From contig JAJKFJ010022556.1 in the NCBI GenBank assembly GCA_027382625.1, positions 54,777-118,776 on the forward strand: DNA of 64,000 nucleotides. Direction: 5' to 3'. The stretch is from Tetmemena sp. SeJ-2015 (taxonomy: Eukaryota; Ciliophora; Spirotrichea; Sporadotrichida; Oxytrichidae). A program made the translations under genes and the position numbers. The notes under the pieces were generated by a model, which was given only the letters and a program-made list of their open reading frames with translations, was not told the origin of the DNA and ran no database searches. Shown here one piece after another: positions 54,076 to 64,000 of the stretch (positions are counted from its first letter, which is position 1; the number at the start of each line of letters is the position of its first letter).

Positions 54076-57000
54076 ATGGGAAATTGTAATTTCAAAGCTG
54101 AATACGATAACGACAACGTAGCTTGTAAGCTAAGAGAATTCTCATATTTATATTCCTCAATTTATTCTACCTCAATCCAAATAATTTTTAATTTTTGGGG
54201 GAAATAGACGAAATTTATTTTTATTTAAAATTTTTATTTTTTTCATTTAAATCCAAATTTTCAAAACATTCCTTAAATTTTTTAAAATTTTTTAAATTTA
54301 AATATTTTTAATTAAATTTATTAATGGGTAATTGTTTCGTTTAAAAACTTTAGTACTGTAATAAGTGCTAGATTCTTCAAAATTATTATACTAGAGAATT
54401 TAAAGGAAAACTTTTTTGTCAATAAGATTCCATTAAAATAGTGATATAAATTACTTTTATCGTTAATAATTTAAACAATGTCTGCCTTGCTCGATCAAGA
54501 GCTCCATCTTAAAAAAAAAAAAAAAATTTGAATTTGGGGCAGGGAGTGCCCCAGTCGGTCTGACCACGACGACACCTCAAGCTCAGAGGCGCCGAGCCAG
54601 GGCCCCATCACCACTCTCCAACAGCCGACGGAGGAGCTGGAGCACACGTCTTCCTCGACCCTTTTACTTCACCCCCGGGAAGCCCGAGAGACCTCACTCT
54701 AGGTCTTGGAGGGTCGGCCCTCGGGTGCTTTGGGGGTGGTATAGGGGTCGGGGGAGTTGGGGTTCGGGTCCCAACCCGGGTGGGTCGAGCTCCCCTGCCA
54801 ACTTCAAATTTTTGCGTTTTTTTTTTAAAATGGAGCTCTTGATCGAGCAAGGCAGCATTGTTTAAATTTTAAAGATATTAAGTAATTTATATCACTATTC
54901 TTAATGGAATCTAGCAAGAATGAGTTGTATTTCAAAAATGTTTTTCCCCTTTAAATTCTCTAGTATATTTATTCCTATCAATTCAATTCTATATTAATTC
55001 AATTGAAAAGCTATCTTCTAGATTTTTCATAAATCTATATCTTCATCTCGAATCTTGACATCATATCAAAATTAAAATGCAAGTAGCATTATGAGCTTTA
55101 ATTTCATTTGATAGAATTTTTAGCAACACTTTTATAATGCTTGAGTCAAAAAGGGTTTTCAATGAGAATAAGCATAATTTTTTCTTACTCTTTGGTATAA
55201 TGGCATTAAAACTTTGCGCAAGTTGCAGTTACTAATTTTCCGAAAATGTCAAATTATATATTCTTCTTTGGATTGCTTAATTCCATTATATGATCAAGTT
55301 CTTATTGCAAGTATGATTTCTTATAGATATATAAATACCCAGAGTACTTGGACAGACGATAAAAAAATGCTTTCAAAGAAGGATTTAATATAGAATATTT
55401 TATACGAACTAAAATAAACTAAGTTATTTGAAATCAAATTGATAATAGTTTTTAGCTTTAATTACTAATAATAATTCTTAAGTGAATATTGATTCAAAAA
55501 TTCAGAGCTCTAACTTAAAGGCCTAAATAAAATCTTTCTTATTTTAAAAAAAAGGGTTTCTTTTTTTTTAAATTTTTTTAATTTTTTTTTAAATCCCTTT
55601 TTTGTTTAATTTTTTAAATTTTTTTTGCAGATTTAAAAAACACATTTTCTATTCCATTATGTGATTATAAACTATTTTTAAATTGAAAAAGAAATTTTGT
55701 TTAAATTCATACTTTTTATTTTTTTTCAGATTATTTAATATTAGCAAAATATATGATTTGTAAAATTGTTATGTGATTGGGCGAGGAGGATTCGGAAAAG
55801 TTTGGAAGGTGGAAAAGAAAAAAGAGAAAAAATTGTTTGCAATGAAGGAGATGCACAAAGGTAGAGTTATATCCAAGAGGAGTGTCAATTCAGTCATGAA
55901 TGAAAAGAAATTCCTCTCCCAACTCAGACACCCGTAAGTTTAAATTTATCTTTTTATGTATTAAAATGTTCTTTAAATAAAAAATTGAGAGGGAAGAGTT
56001 TCCAGTTGTCTATGGGCTAAGATTTTAATGTTTTTCGCTATGCTTTTCAAATAAGTTTTAATATTTATTTAATCAATAAGATTTACAATACTTTTAAAAC
56101 TGCTTGATATAGATTAATTTATATCTAAAAATCATTAATAGTCTAAAAAATAATAAGTGAAATAACTAAAGAACTTTGGAGATCTATTTGATAAATTTTG
56201 TTGTAGATGTATGGATGGCATTATTATGGCAATTCTTAGAACCAAGATATAAATAGCTCACTTTACCTTAAGAATCAAGCAAATTTATTTACTATATACT
56301 ATTGTTCCTTCATGAATTATTTTAATTAATTTTATTAATAATAAATTAATTATCCAGTAATAAATCCATTAATACTTATTATAATAAAAAAATAAATTGC
56401 TTTGACTTTCGCATAATCTGAACAGTTCATTCTTTGTTGAAGCCTTTTTACAATAAAATTTAAGAATTTTATTTTCACAACAACCTAACCATATTATCTT
56501 AGATTCCTTGTAAACATGCATTATGCATTAACGCACTATAATCATTATTTTGATTAAGTAATAAATTTTTAAAAATCAAAAAAATTTTATGAAATATTAC
56601 TAAAAGTTACTAAATTTTCTCTCACTTTCATAATTTACCAATTATCTCTTGACCAATTAATATTTCATTTTAGTTTTTAAATATATTTTGAATAAATTTG
56701 GATGTGAATATATTTTATTTGAGTTTGAATTCCAAGACAGAGAAAATTTGTTCCTGGTGATTGATCTGATGCCAGGTGGTGACTTGAGGTATCATTTTGC
56801 AAAGCATAGAAAATTCACAGAAGAGCAAACAAGTAAGTCTCTTCCTCATAGATCGTATTGAGGAAATATTTTTGATATCGCTTATTGTTCTTACTACGAA
56901 ATTCTAACTGAGTTTAAATTTAGAGTTCTTCATGGCATGCATGCTGCTGTGTCTGGAGTATTTGCACGGCAAGAGCATTTTACACAGAGACATTAAGCCG

Positions 57001-59310
57001 GAGAACTTGGTGTTCGACGATGATGGATACATGCGCATCACTGATCTCGGAATTGCCAGAGTATGGAACCCTGATAACGCCAAGGACACATCTGGAACGC
57101 CAGGATACATGGGTAAGCATTCATCTAATCAGTCAATATACAATTTATACCAATAATAAAATAATTTAATCTGTAATAAGATTTTAAATAAGTATTATTA
57201 CAGATAAAATAATAGAATAATAAATAGATATTAAATTTGGCTATCAAAATAATTTGTATAATGAAGAGGGAGAGTAAAATTGAAAGTGAGGTTAACAGAC
57301 ACTTGAATTTATTAGCTCCTTTAATCCTGACAGATTTGCTGAAAGGGGTAATGGGAAAATTCTCTCCAGCAAAAGTTACTGAGATTGGTTATTCAAATAT
57401 TTTCAGAATTGAATTTATCTATAACTTTAAATGAGCTTTCAAGTAATGGTTGAAGAATAAATCCAAGCTAGAAATTTGAAATTTAACAAACAAGAATTTT
57501 ATTAAGATACATCTCTCGTATTTTAGATTATTAAATTTTTCATATCTTCATTTCTTATATTATTCAATTTTAATTTGATATAATTAATAGTTTTTAAATT
57601 AAGCCAATGCTATATTTAAATATTTTATTTTTCTAATCTGAACCTATTATTAGCCCCTGAAGTGATGTGCAGACAAAATCACGGCGTGGCCGTCGATTAT
57701 TTTGCGGTGGGCGTTATTGGATACGAGTGCATGTATGGGAAGCGCCCATACGTTGGCAAAAACAGGAAAGAGATAAGAGATCATATTCTCTCCAAGCAAG
57801 TTCAAATTAGAAGAAACGAAGTCCCGCCAGGTTGGAGTCTTGAAGCAGCAGATTTTATAAATAAGCTAATCCAGAGAAAACCAATCAACAGACTCGGACT
57901 TAATGGCCCCGAAGAAGTTAAAAACCATGTCTGGTTCAAAGATTACAAATGGGAAGATCTAGTCGGCAAGAAAGTCAAATCGCCTTTTGTCCCACCTAAT
58001 AGATTTAATTTTTTAATGAGAGAGATAGGGTTATAAAGGAGATTTTGCGATAAATTTCAAAATTCGTCATTTAGAAAATATTAAAAATGGAAAATAGAAA
58101 GGTTTTTCTTCATCCTCCAAGAGAGATTGTAATTAATTCTTGATCAATAATCATTTTTCATCTAAGAGCTCACTTTCCAGTCTCTTTAAAAATATTAGCT
58201 GCCCAGAGTTTAAAGAATCAAAATCCCTAAAAGCATCAGTTATCCCAAAAATGAAGCTAAAGCTTTTGAATGATTAGCCCATGTATCTATGTGGTGTTCT
58301 CAAACTTAGTAGCTTTTCCTTTCAGAATTTATGCTTTTTATTGAATGATTTGCGATAACACATTTATATCTTCTCTATAATAAAATTTTAACTTGCTAAA
58401 TTACATATTTATTTATGACATGTTCGAACTTAAATATTATGAAATTTGGCTATAAGGAAGATAATTTCGATGCAAAGTACACCAACAGCGAATGGAAGGA
58501 CAATAACGAGGAACAGATGAGATAGAATTCTCTTCTTCTTAGAAGAGCAAGTGTTCAAGCTCTTTTTAATGGTTACTATCATGATGAAAAGATTCAGGCC
58601 ACTTCTAAAAATCCAATTTTTATAGCAAATCTTAAATTGGTGTTACATAATTTGTATCCTAATGTAATCGAAGAACACATTCCTCAAGGACCAAGTGTAA
58701 ACTCTAGCACCACAAACGAGGTCTCCAACAATAATTCAGGAATGAACTGCCCAATAATTTTATTTTTAAAATTTGAATATATCATTTTTATTTTATATTA
58801 TAAAATTTTATTTTAATCATAATCTTACTAAAGGATACGACTTTAATTCTTGTAAATAAATAATGTTGTGAGAAGAAACTTGAAGTTTTTGAGTTAGGTT
58901 TTAAAATAAGAGGAATGAGAATAAAGAATCAATGAATTAATCTCATTATCTATCAGTTCTATTTCATATCTTTTAATATATACTTTTATAAGCAAATGAT
59001 TAGTGTAATAGAGATTTAAGTGGTGCTTACTCATTTATTATAATAAAATATTACTTAAATACAATAGAATTGATAATTTTCTCAACTTATAATTAAATAA
59101 ATTGTATAATGAACATGAAGAAGGGTGGGGCTGGTGAAGATAACTCTTCTCAAAGCAGCTCCCAATAGCAAGATTTCAAGGATAGTTCCCGAAGAGCCGT
59201 CAACGGGCCTGGAAGTGGAGTCAGCAGCGGAGGTATGAACCTCGGGGGCCTTCAAAAGAAATCCAGTATCAGACAAGACTCCTTCTCTCAGATAAACTAT
59301 CTTCAAATTA
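54076..59310 (+). CDS. AGC-type Ser/Thr protein kinase, MDS-IES split
   Basis: The first MDS starts MGNCNFKAEYDNDNVA, an N-myristoylation-type start. The kinase core resumes near 55.76 kb: CYVIGRGGFGKVWKVEKKKE, LFAMKEMHKG (Lys), then RYAFQDRENLFLVIDLMPGG, LHGKSILHRDIKPENLVFDD, ITDLGIARVWN (DLG instead of DFG), TSGTPGYMAPEVMCRQ, VDYFAVGVIGYECMYGKRPY and NRFNFDAKYTNSEW. IESs lie at 55939-56021, 56051-56735, 58012-58467 and 58748-59114, all linear. A GT-AG intron is at 56833-56923 and a 541-bp GT-AG interval at 57113-57653. The tail is Ser/Gly/Gln-rich (SSQSSSQQQDFKDSSRRAV); the end is not fixed. Closest in look to YANK/STK32-like or ciliate AGC kinases. Residues for catalysis are all present. 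Confidence 0.8.
54387..54967. repeat. Foldback element: ~170-bp inverted arms around a GC-rich core
   Basis: The left arm starts TATACTAGAGAATTTAAAGG at 54387. The right arm ends with the reverse complement at 54967. Matching blocks in both arms: CTAGAGAATTTAAAGG, GATTCCATTA, ATAGTGATATAAATTACTT, AATTTAAACAATG and GCCTTGCTCGATCAAGAGCT, then A/T runs. Arms are similar but not identical (indels), so it is an old or diverged inverted repeat. The core (about 54535-54790) is strongly GC-rich. No transposase ORF. It sits wholly inside the kinase interruption. Confidence 0.85.
54535..54795. other. GC-rich core of the foldback element
   Basis: High GC against an AT-rich genome. Contains the palindromic stem GTTGGG-GTTCGGGT-CCCAAC (about 54757-54776), with GGTTCGGGTCCC resembling a Pol III B box. 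No clear A box is seen. Possible tRNA-derived or structured non-coding origin is inference only. Confidence 0.45.
55939..56021 (+). other. IES, pointer TAAG (kinase)
   Basis: TAAG at 55935-55938 and 56018-56021. Removing 83 bp joins FLSQLRHPQ to DFNVFRYAFQ in frame. Confidence 0.75.
56051..56735 (+). other. IES, pointer CAA, 685 bp (kinase)
   Basis: CAA at 56048-56050 and 56733-56735. Removal joins FRYAFQ to DRENLFLVIDLM, a conserved kinase segment. This leaves a very short MDS of 33 bp (56018-56050) between two IESs. Confidence 0.7.
56833..56923 (+). other. GT-AG intron (kinase)
   Basis: GTAAGTCTC...TTTAG, 91 nt; removal joins FTEEQT to KFFMACMLL in frame. Confidence 0.75.
57113..57653 (+). 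other. 541-bp GT-AG interval, intron probably carrying an IES (kinase)
   Basis: Begins GTAAGCATT and ends CTATTATTAG; splicing joins TPGYM to APEVMCRQ exactly at the APE motif. It is much longer than the other introns here (30-100 nt), so it may be a normal intron interrupted by an IES. Confidence 0.6.
58012..58467 (+). other. IES, pointer AATTT, 456 bp (kinase)
   Basis: AATTT at 58007-58011 and 58463-58467. Removal joins FVPPNRFNF to DAKYTNSEWKDNNEEQ in frame. Confidence 0.8.
58748..59114 (+). other. IES, pointer AATGAAC, 367 bp (kinase)
   Basis: AATGAAC at 58741-58747 and 59108-59114. Removal joins SNNNSGMN to MKKGGAGEDNSSQ in frame. Confidence 0.75.
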
Positions 59311-60126
59311 CTTATTACACTGCAATTAATGAATGTAGTTTATGAGAGAGAAGCCTACACCTATTAAAGTTATAAGTTGCGCACTTATTAAAATATCTAA
59401 GTTAGTTAAATAAGTTACAAACTATTATTTTTAGTTAAGAGGGACTTATAAAATATTAAGGAGAAATGTTTTGAATTATCGAGTTAATTAAATATTTTAA
59501 AATATTATAGATTTAAAGTTGTCAGTTTAATTTGTCCATAATTTTAGCCTTTCGATTTATCTATAAATTTTTGGAATTTATTTGCTGGTTGCTTTTTTTA
59601 CGCTTAACTCAGAGCTATAAACTTTAGATGTTCTGAAGATTACGATTCTTAAAATGAATTAACATTTTACACTTGATATCTCGCTACTAAGTATTGCCTT
59701 AAAAATGGTATAGAAGTAACTCTTATTCATTTTTGATTAATCATTGTAATAGTTACATATTGTAATTATAAAAATTAACTGATTGCATGTAAAAATACCG
59801 CATTTATAACATCAACCAATAATCTCTCATCTGAATTAATTGCAGCAATATATTATATGAGTTTAAAGCTTAGATAAAATGAATTTAACCAATTAAGGTT
59901 AAGATTATATAGTTAAGCTGAGCAGGATGGAGGTGTTAGAAGACAGATCGAGATTCAGGAAAGCAGCAATTCATGCCGCCCTCACTTAAACTCAGTTCTT
60001 AATTAAATAAATTCAATTAATTAATATACTGGGTTAGGTGATTCTCCGTTATGTGGACCACTTATAAAATTCAAAGTATAATATAGTTATTGTTTTTGTA
60101 AATAACTTGACTGCTGAATGTAGAAT
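59311..60126. other. Mostly AT-rich; possible coding piece at 59915-60000
   Basis: Mostly AT-rich. A plus-strand piece near 59925 reads QDGGVRRQIEIQESSNSC and could be a last kinase MDS, but I found no shared pointer, so it stays unassigned. Confidence 0.3.
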
Positions 60127-63100
60127 TCAGTCGTCAGTGTAGGATTTTTCATCTTGGTCCTGCATAGCGCGATTGAATAAATAAATTGGAGGCCGCTTCC
60201 TCATCCTGATCTGCACCGCCTTGTCCATAAGGGGTGCCGATTCAAGATGTGGCAGAGTTCTTGTACTTAGCTACCTCCTGAAATATCATAAATATATAAA
60301 TTATATATAAATCACAGAATCTTATTTATACATTCAGCCTTTAATACTTTTAGATTTAATTAAGATATATATGGTTAATTTTAATATTAATAATTCGAAA
60401 TATTTATAGTTTTAAGAATTCGTTGAATTAATTTTCATTTTTTTTAGAAATGCAAATTTGGAATGTTTTTTTTTAAATGGTATAAAATAAATAGCCCTTT
60501 AACAATATATAGTACAGGATGGCCTTTGGATCATCTGGGTTTGAAATTTGTTGAGTGACTCCCAAGATGTCTCCGCATTCAATTTAAAAATCTTATTTAA
60601 AACAAAGATAAGCATATAAACTTCATTACAATTAAAGTAAGTTATTTTTGTGTTGATTCTTTGATGTAGTATTCAATTTCATCGTCAGAGCACTTGTTAG
60701 TGAGTTAAGCCAGGCGGATCCTAAAATATAAATTACTCTTTGTATGCTTACTTCTCGGAAGCGAACTGTTCATCGAGATCAAATAAATCGAGACTGGGAG
60801 GGGGCAGTTCTTTGAGAGTGGGTGGAAAAACTGCAGCTTAAAGAGCTGGCATTGGAGTCTCAAACTGAGGTGGGATTAAAGTAAGAGGTTCATCATTATA
60901 TATACAATTAATTATTTATTATCAAAGTGAATAATTTAGTAAATAAATATAAGAGCTAAGTGATAAGAATAATTGAGTGTTTTAAATAAAATTTTGCATT
61001 CAGTAAAACTCAACAAATGTGAAAACTTTGAAATTATTTTGTAAAAAAAGCAGTGATTATTATAGTGATAAAATATGTTTTTGCAAGTATTTTAGACAGA
61101 CTGAGAATCTAAAAGTAATGAAATTATCATTTGAATTAAGAATCTGAAAAAATATTTTTCTGACATTACACTTATATTTTTCCAATTTTTTTCGATTATG
61201 ACTTAATTGAAAGGCAGTATACTCAACAATCAGCATATACTCATTCACATATCAAAAGCATTTGTAATTTTTCTAGAGAAATAAATAAATTCTAATTAAT
61301 TTTGCCTTAATCTTGCTTTAAATTCTTCCCTCAATTTAATTTCAGTGATAATAATTTAAATAATTTGAGGTTCATGCTTGATCCCAAGCTGCTCAAACAA
61401 TTTAAGAGATTCTGGAATTAGGTCTGTGTCAAACTAACAAACATGCATATATATTTAAGCTTAGTATTTGCTCTAAAACTTGTAGAGCTTGTTGTTGAAC
61501 AGAGTCATGAAGTTCCTAGGTAGTTCATCAGCCTCCTGAAGGCAGGATCTTAGACGATCGGAAAGAGCGGTGATGTCTGGTACGTGAGCATTCTCAGAAA
61601 TCTCCGGCTCGTCCTTTACGTTTCTTTCGAATTCTGCATCTCCATCTACCAGCAACCATCTGAACACTGCCTCTTTAAATGATTGAATAATTTGTTTAAC
61701 TTATTGTGCATATACACATTTTTATCTAGCCTCTTAGATCTTTTGGTTGTCTTCCTTTTCAAAAAACTCGTCTTCAAAAAACATCATGGATCCCAAGACG
61801 AATAACTTTCCCCTCTTTGGACTCATGTAGAAAGCTCCGATAGGTCTGTTAGCTGGAAAACTGATAGGCCCACTGGACAGGATGGGGAAGCTAGGCTTCT
61901 TCACGTTAAGAGTAGCGCCATAGGGGTAAACAAATTTAAGGCCTCCGTTCTCATCTTTTCCGGTCAACTCGTCCTTGGTGTCCTTATATCTTTTTGAGAA
62001 CTTCTACTTTCCAGAGTTCTCTTCCTTGGGCTTTCCCAAAGCCACTCTATTAAATTCATTATAATTAGATTGACACATTAAATGGAAGTTCTTAACTTTG
62101 AGAATGCATTGCAAATATATGGGTTGTAACTACCTACCTGACTAGCTCGTTATTGAGGATGCCATTAGCTACGTAGGCTTCTTTGGGGTGAAGATATTTG
62201 TAGTAGGTCTTCCTGATGACTGTATCTGCGTTTACGCTTATGCCTAGCTGCTCCAGGAGGTAATTGATGTTGGTGCCGAGCTTGTTCTCTCCTCCCTCAT
62301 GCATTAGAATCAGCACTTTGCCGCCCTGATCGATATAAGTTCGCATATCTTGCAACTCCTGCATGTTAAACGGAAGTCTGGGGCCTCCGATTAACAACAG
62401 ATCAGACTAAATGAGTATAAATAACTATGGATTAGAATGTAATTGATATAAGAGATATCCGTATAAAAAAAATTAAATCTGAAATCTGCTGTAGTTGAAT
62501 GCACTAGATATTATGGTGATAAAAAAACTTTAAGTCGGAATTAATTCGAAGCACGTGTATTTTTACAGCTTGTCCTTTGAAAAGTTTCGTTATTTAAATT
62601 TTCAGAATCTTTGAAAGTAGCTTATTCCATTAGTCTAGATTCTTGATGGTAGAAACCATTTTATCTATATAACACATTTAAATTACTTGAATAGTTAAGA
62701 AACAAGTCTAGATTATATTTATTTATTCAATATCGTTTTAATTATATGTTGTATTTATGTAACTCCTTAAGTCTTTGAAGAGTGATGTCAGACTTATTTA
62801 TGTTGCATAATTAATCATTAAAATGTTAAACATTTTTGATTAAGGGGACTCTAAAGCCTAACTAGAGGAGTACTAATTCCTAAGTTTAAGTTAAATTTCA
62901 ACATATTATATATCTGATCTCTTATAAGAAAGAATATTAAGGGAGAGAATATGAGGATTGCGTAAATTTATTCCTGAATGATTTAGTATGGAACTTAACT
63001 TGAAGTTTTTCAAATTTATCCAGGTGATGTCTTACATTTCTTTTTGTATCTCAGCTTTTAAAAGTGCAAGGCAAGATTTCTAAGGCTTACTACTCTTTAA

Positions 63101-63496
63101 AAGCTGATGAGTCTCAATGAATATGATAAGAGTACCTACCTGCTAATTACTCCTTAATTGCTATAATCTTAATCTATGTCACACTATAATATATGATTAG
63201 GTTTCTAATTCAAAAAGAAAAATGAATGTAAGTCTGAGAAAGGTTTTCAAAGAAGAGTACCTTGTAACGAGTTTTGAGTTTCTGAACAATCTTCTTATAC
63301 CCTTAGTTGGGATTAAGCATCTCTTTTTTGCTTGTGTCGAACAATAAACTCACCATAAATATAAATTCTTACTTTGCTAAAAATGCTTGTATTGTTTACC
63401 TATAAGAGTTATTTGAGTCTGCCCCGTGTTTATTCAAATTTACGACATATTTCTTTTCCTGGTCCTGAGTATTTGAATCCGCTGCCTGCTTGCTCA
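60127..63496 (-). CDS. IFT52: Intraflagellar transport protein IFT52
   Basis: Starts MSKQAADSNTQDQEKKYVVN. The GIFT domain then reads LLFDTSKKEMLNPNQGYKKI, SDLLLIGGPRLPFNMQEL, GGKVLILMHEGGENKLGTNI, TYYKYLHPKEAYVANGILNN, KFVYPYGATLNVKKPSFPIL and GKLFVLGSMMFFEDEF. C-terminal parts are FRWLLVDGDAEF, SCLQEADELPRNFMTLFNNK, KHEPLTLIPPQFETPMPALQ, AAVFPPTLKELPPP, LAQLTNKCSDDEIEYYIKE and CGDILGV...AKYKNS. The order is that of IFT52, an IFT-B core subunit acting inside cilia. IESs lie at 60299-60511, 60581-60659, 60894-61375 and 61436-61480; introns near 60723-60752 and elsewhere. One in-frame TGA appears after KYKNSATS. All MDSs are in linear order. Confidence 0.88.
60299..60511 (-). other. IES, pointer TATATATT, 213 bp (IFT52)
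   Basis: TATATATT (minus) at 60504-60511 and 60291-60298. Removal joins DDPKAILYYI to FMIFQEVAKYKN in frame. Confidence 0.75.
60581..60659 (-). other. IES, pointer GAAT (IFT52)
   Basis: GAAT (minus) at 60656-60659 and 60577-60580. Removing 79 bp joins DDEIEYYIKE to CGDILGVTQQ in frame, as in IFT52 orthologues. Confidence 0.8.
60894..61375 (-). other. IES, pointer ATGAACCTC, 482 bp (IFT52)
   Basis: ATGAACCTC (minus) at 61367-61375 and 60885-60893. Removal joins EQLGIKHEP to LTLIPPQFETPMP, the conserved KHEPL..I.PQFETP motif. Confidence 0.85.
61436..61480 (-). other. IES, pointer AGTTT, 45 bp, frame-neutral (IFT52)
   Basis: AGTTT (minus) at 61476-61480 and 61431-61435. The 45 bp contain no TGA and keep frame if left in. 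Removal gives NNKLYKFDTDLIPESLKLF, which matches IFT52 better. Confidence 0.6.
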
Positions 63497-63675
63497 TTGA
63501 TTTGAATATTATTTCAAATTTAAATATATTTATACCTTTATCTCTTTTATCTCTAAATTTGTTCTTTAGTCATAATTTAATTTTAAAGTTAAATTTAGAG
63601 CCACAGTAATCCAACCAAAGTTGCCGATAGATAAATTGAGCTATTTTTGATTAATTCTAGCGGACTCTTTATTTA
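63497..63675. other. AT-rich spacer upstream of IFT52
   Basis: AT-rich start region of IFT52; no other feature seen. Confidence 0.35.
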
Positions 63676-64000
63676 GAGTGCCCAAAAAGACTAAAAGTAG
63701 GTATTTTAATAATTAAGACAAGATAGTATACTTAAAAATCCATTAGAAAGAGCCTCTTCAGGCCTTGAAAGAGAGTTAAGATCTGGCATGTGTAAATCGG
63801 TTGTCGTTTATTAAATTGAGTTCTCCTATATATCCCCTGTAGTGTTATTTATTCCTCCTATATTCTTAAATTATTGTTCTTAAAGACTAACTTTAATTTA
63901 TTATCGATACTAGCTTCACTCAAATGGGAAGATATATATTCAAGCTGTGATTTTCGGCGTCTTTAGTATTTCCTCATCATTTCTTCTTCAGGAGATTGCT
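63676..64000 (-). CDS. Partial coding region at right edge
   Basis: Minus-strand frame entering from beyond the window: QSPEEEMMRKYQRRRKSQLE, YISSHLSEASIDNKLKLVFK, continuing open to about 63680. Charged and helical; no family recognised. It may be the C-terminal MDS of a gene lying to the right. Confidence 0.4.

Larger units (their letters stand above)
54126..55755 (+). other. About 1.6-kb non-coding interruption after kinase MDS 1
   Basis: Separates the N-terminal MDS (ending after DNDNVA) from the glycine-loop MDS. AT-rich apart from the foldback element. TTGTAA occurs at both edges but gives the wrong phase, so the true pointers, or a small extra MDS in between, remain open. Confidence 0.6.

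Noticed and set aside
54608..54850. 80-codon Pro/Arg-rich minus-strand ORF in the foldback core
   Set aside because: GC-rich DNA gives long frames by chance. The product is low-complexity and ends within the inverted arm.
1..64000. TBE or other telomere-bearing transposons
   Set aside because: I saw no C4A4/G4T4 arrays, no transposase motif and no 42-kDa-like ORF. The G-run near 6290 is isolated.
1..64000. Euplotes-type code (TGA as Cys)
   Set aside because: TGA falls at natural ends of conserved proteins, while TAA/TAG fall at Gln positions inside them.
1..64000. CRISPR arrays, bacterial operons, phage genes
   Set aside because: No regularly spaced repeats, no ribosome-binding-site pattern; introns and eukaryotic families throughout.

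Overview
The window is best read as germline (micronuclear) DNA of a spirotrich, hypotrich-type ciliate of the Oxytricha/Stylonychia/Tetmemena kind. Three signals support this. (1) TAA and TAG are read as glutamine throughout conserved genes (GT5 synthase, protein kinase, IFT52, PP2C) and TGA is the only stop, so a standard-code reading breaks most genes into pieces. (2) Conserved reading frames are interrupted by short AT-rich segments flanked by short direct repeats. Removing the segment with one repeat copy restores the frame and the conserved protein. This is the layout of macronuclear-destined segments (MDS), internal eliminated sequences (IES) and pointers; I place 20 such IESs to the base. 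(3) One gene, SURF1, is scrambled. Its odd MDSs 1, 3 and 5 lie at 34.7-35.3 kb and its even MDSs 2, 4 and 6 at 25.3-25.8 kb, joined by pointers of 11, 9, 6, 12 and 16 bp. Ordinary GT-AG introns, some only 30-31 nt, are also present.

Layout. 0-6 kb: a RING1-like gene, then three LITAF-type zinc-domain genes on the minus strand. 6-9 kb: a disordered-protein gene and a small-Tim gene. 9.4-15.1 kb: a large Sfi1-like repeat gene (minus). 15.3-18.6 kb: a large coiled-coil gene (minus). 18.8-24 kb: a 160-aa conserved-looking protein, a short gene and a long Q/N/S-rich gene. 24.5-35.4 kb: an ARPC5-like gene, then the even SURF1 MDSs, then three complete genes (RPB12/RPABC4, a CFAP97-like protein, a GH13-GT5-CBM synthase), then the odd SURF1 MDSs. 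35.4-39.1 kb: a protein with two cyclic-nucleotide-binding domains and a C2HC zinc protein. 39.35 kb: tRNA-Trp. 39.5-52.3 kb: unassigned coding pieces, PP2C (minus) and several disordered-protein genes. 52.5-53.5 kb: FAD synthase. 54.1-59.3 kb: an AGC-type kinase with long IESs, one interrupted region holding a GC-rich foldback element. 60.1-63.5 kb: IFT52 (minus). The right edge holds an incomplete minus-strand coding region.

The genes do not form a pathway. They look like precursors of many single-gene somatic chromosomes lying side by side. Ciliary themes recur (IFT52, CFAP97-like, Sfi1-like). The most notable finds are the nested odd/even scrambling of SURF1, a 66-bp direct repeat around a GC-rich insert inside PP2C, and the GC-rich foldback element. 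Several one-base frame breaks have no pointer repeat and may be sequence errors; they are listed separately. All assignments come from reading the sequence by eye, without database searches.
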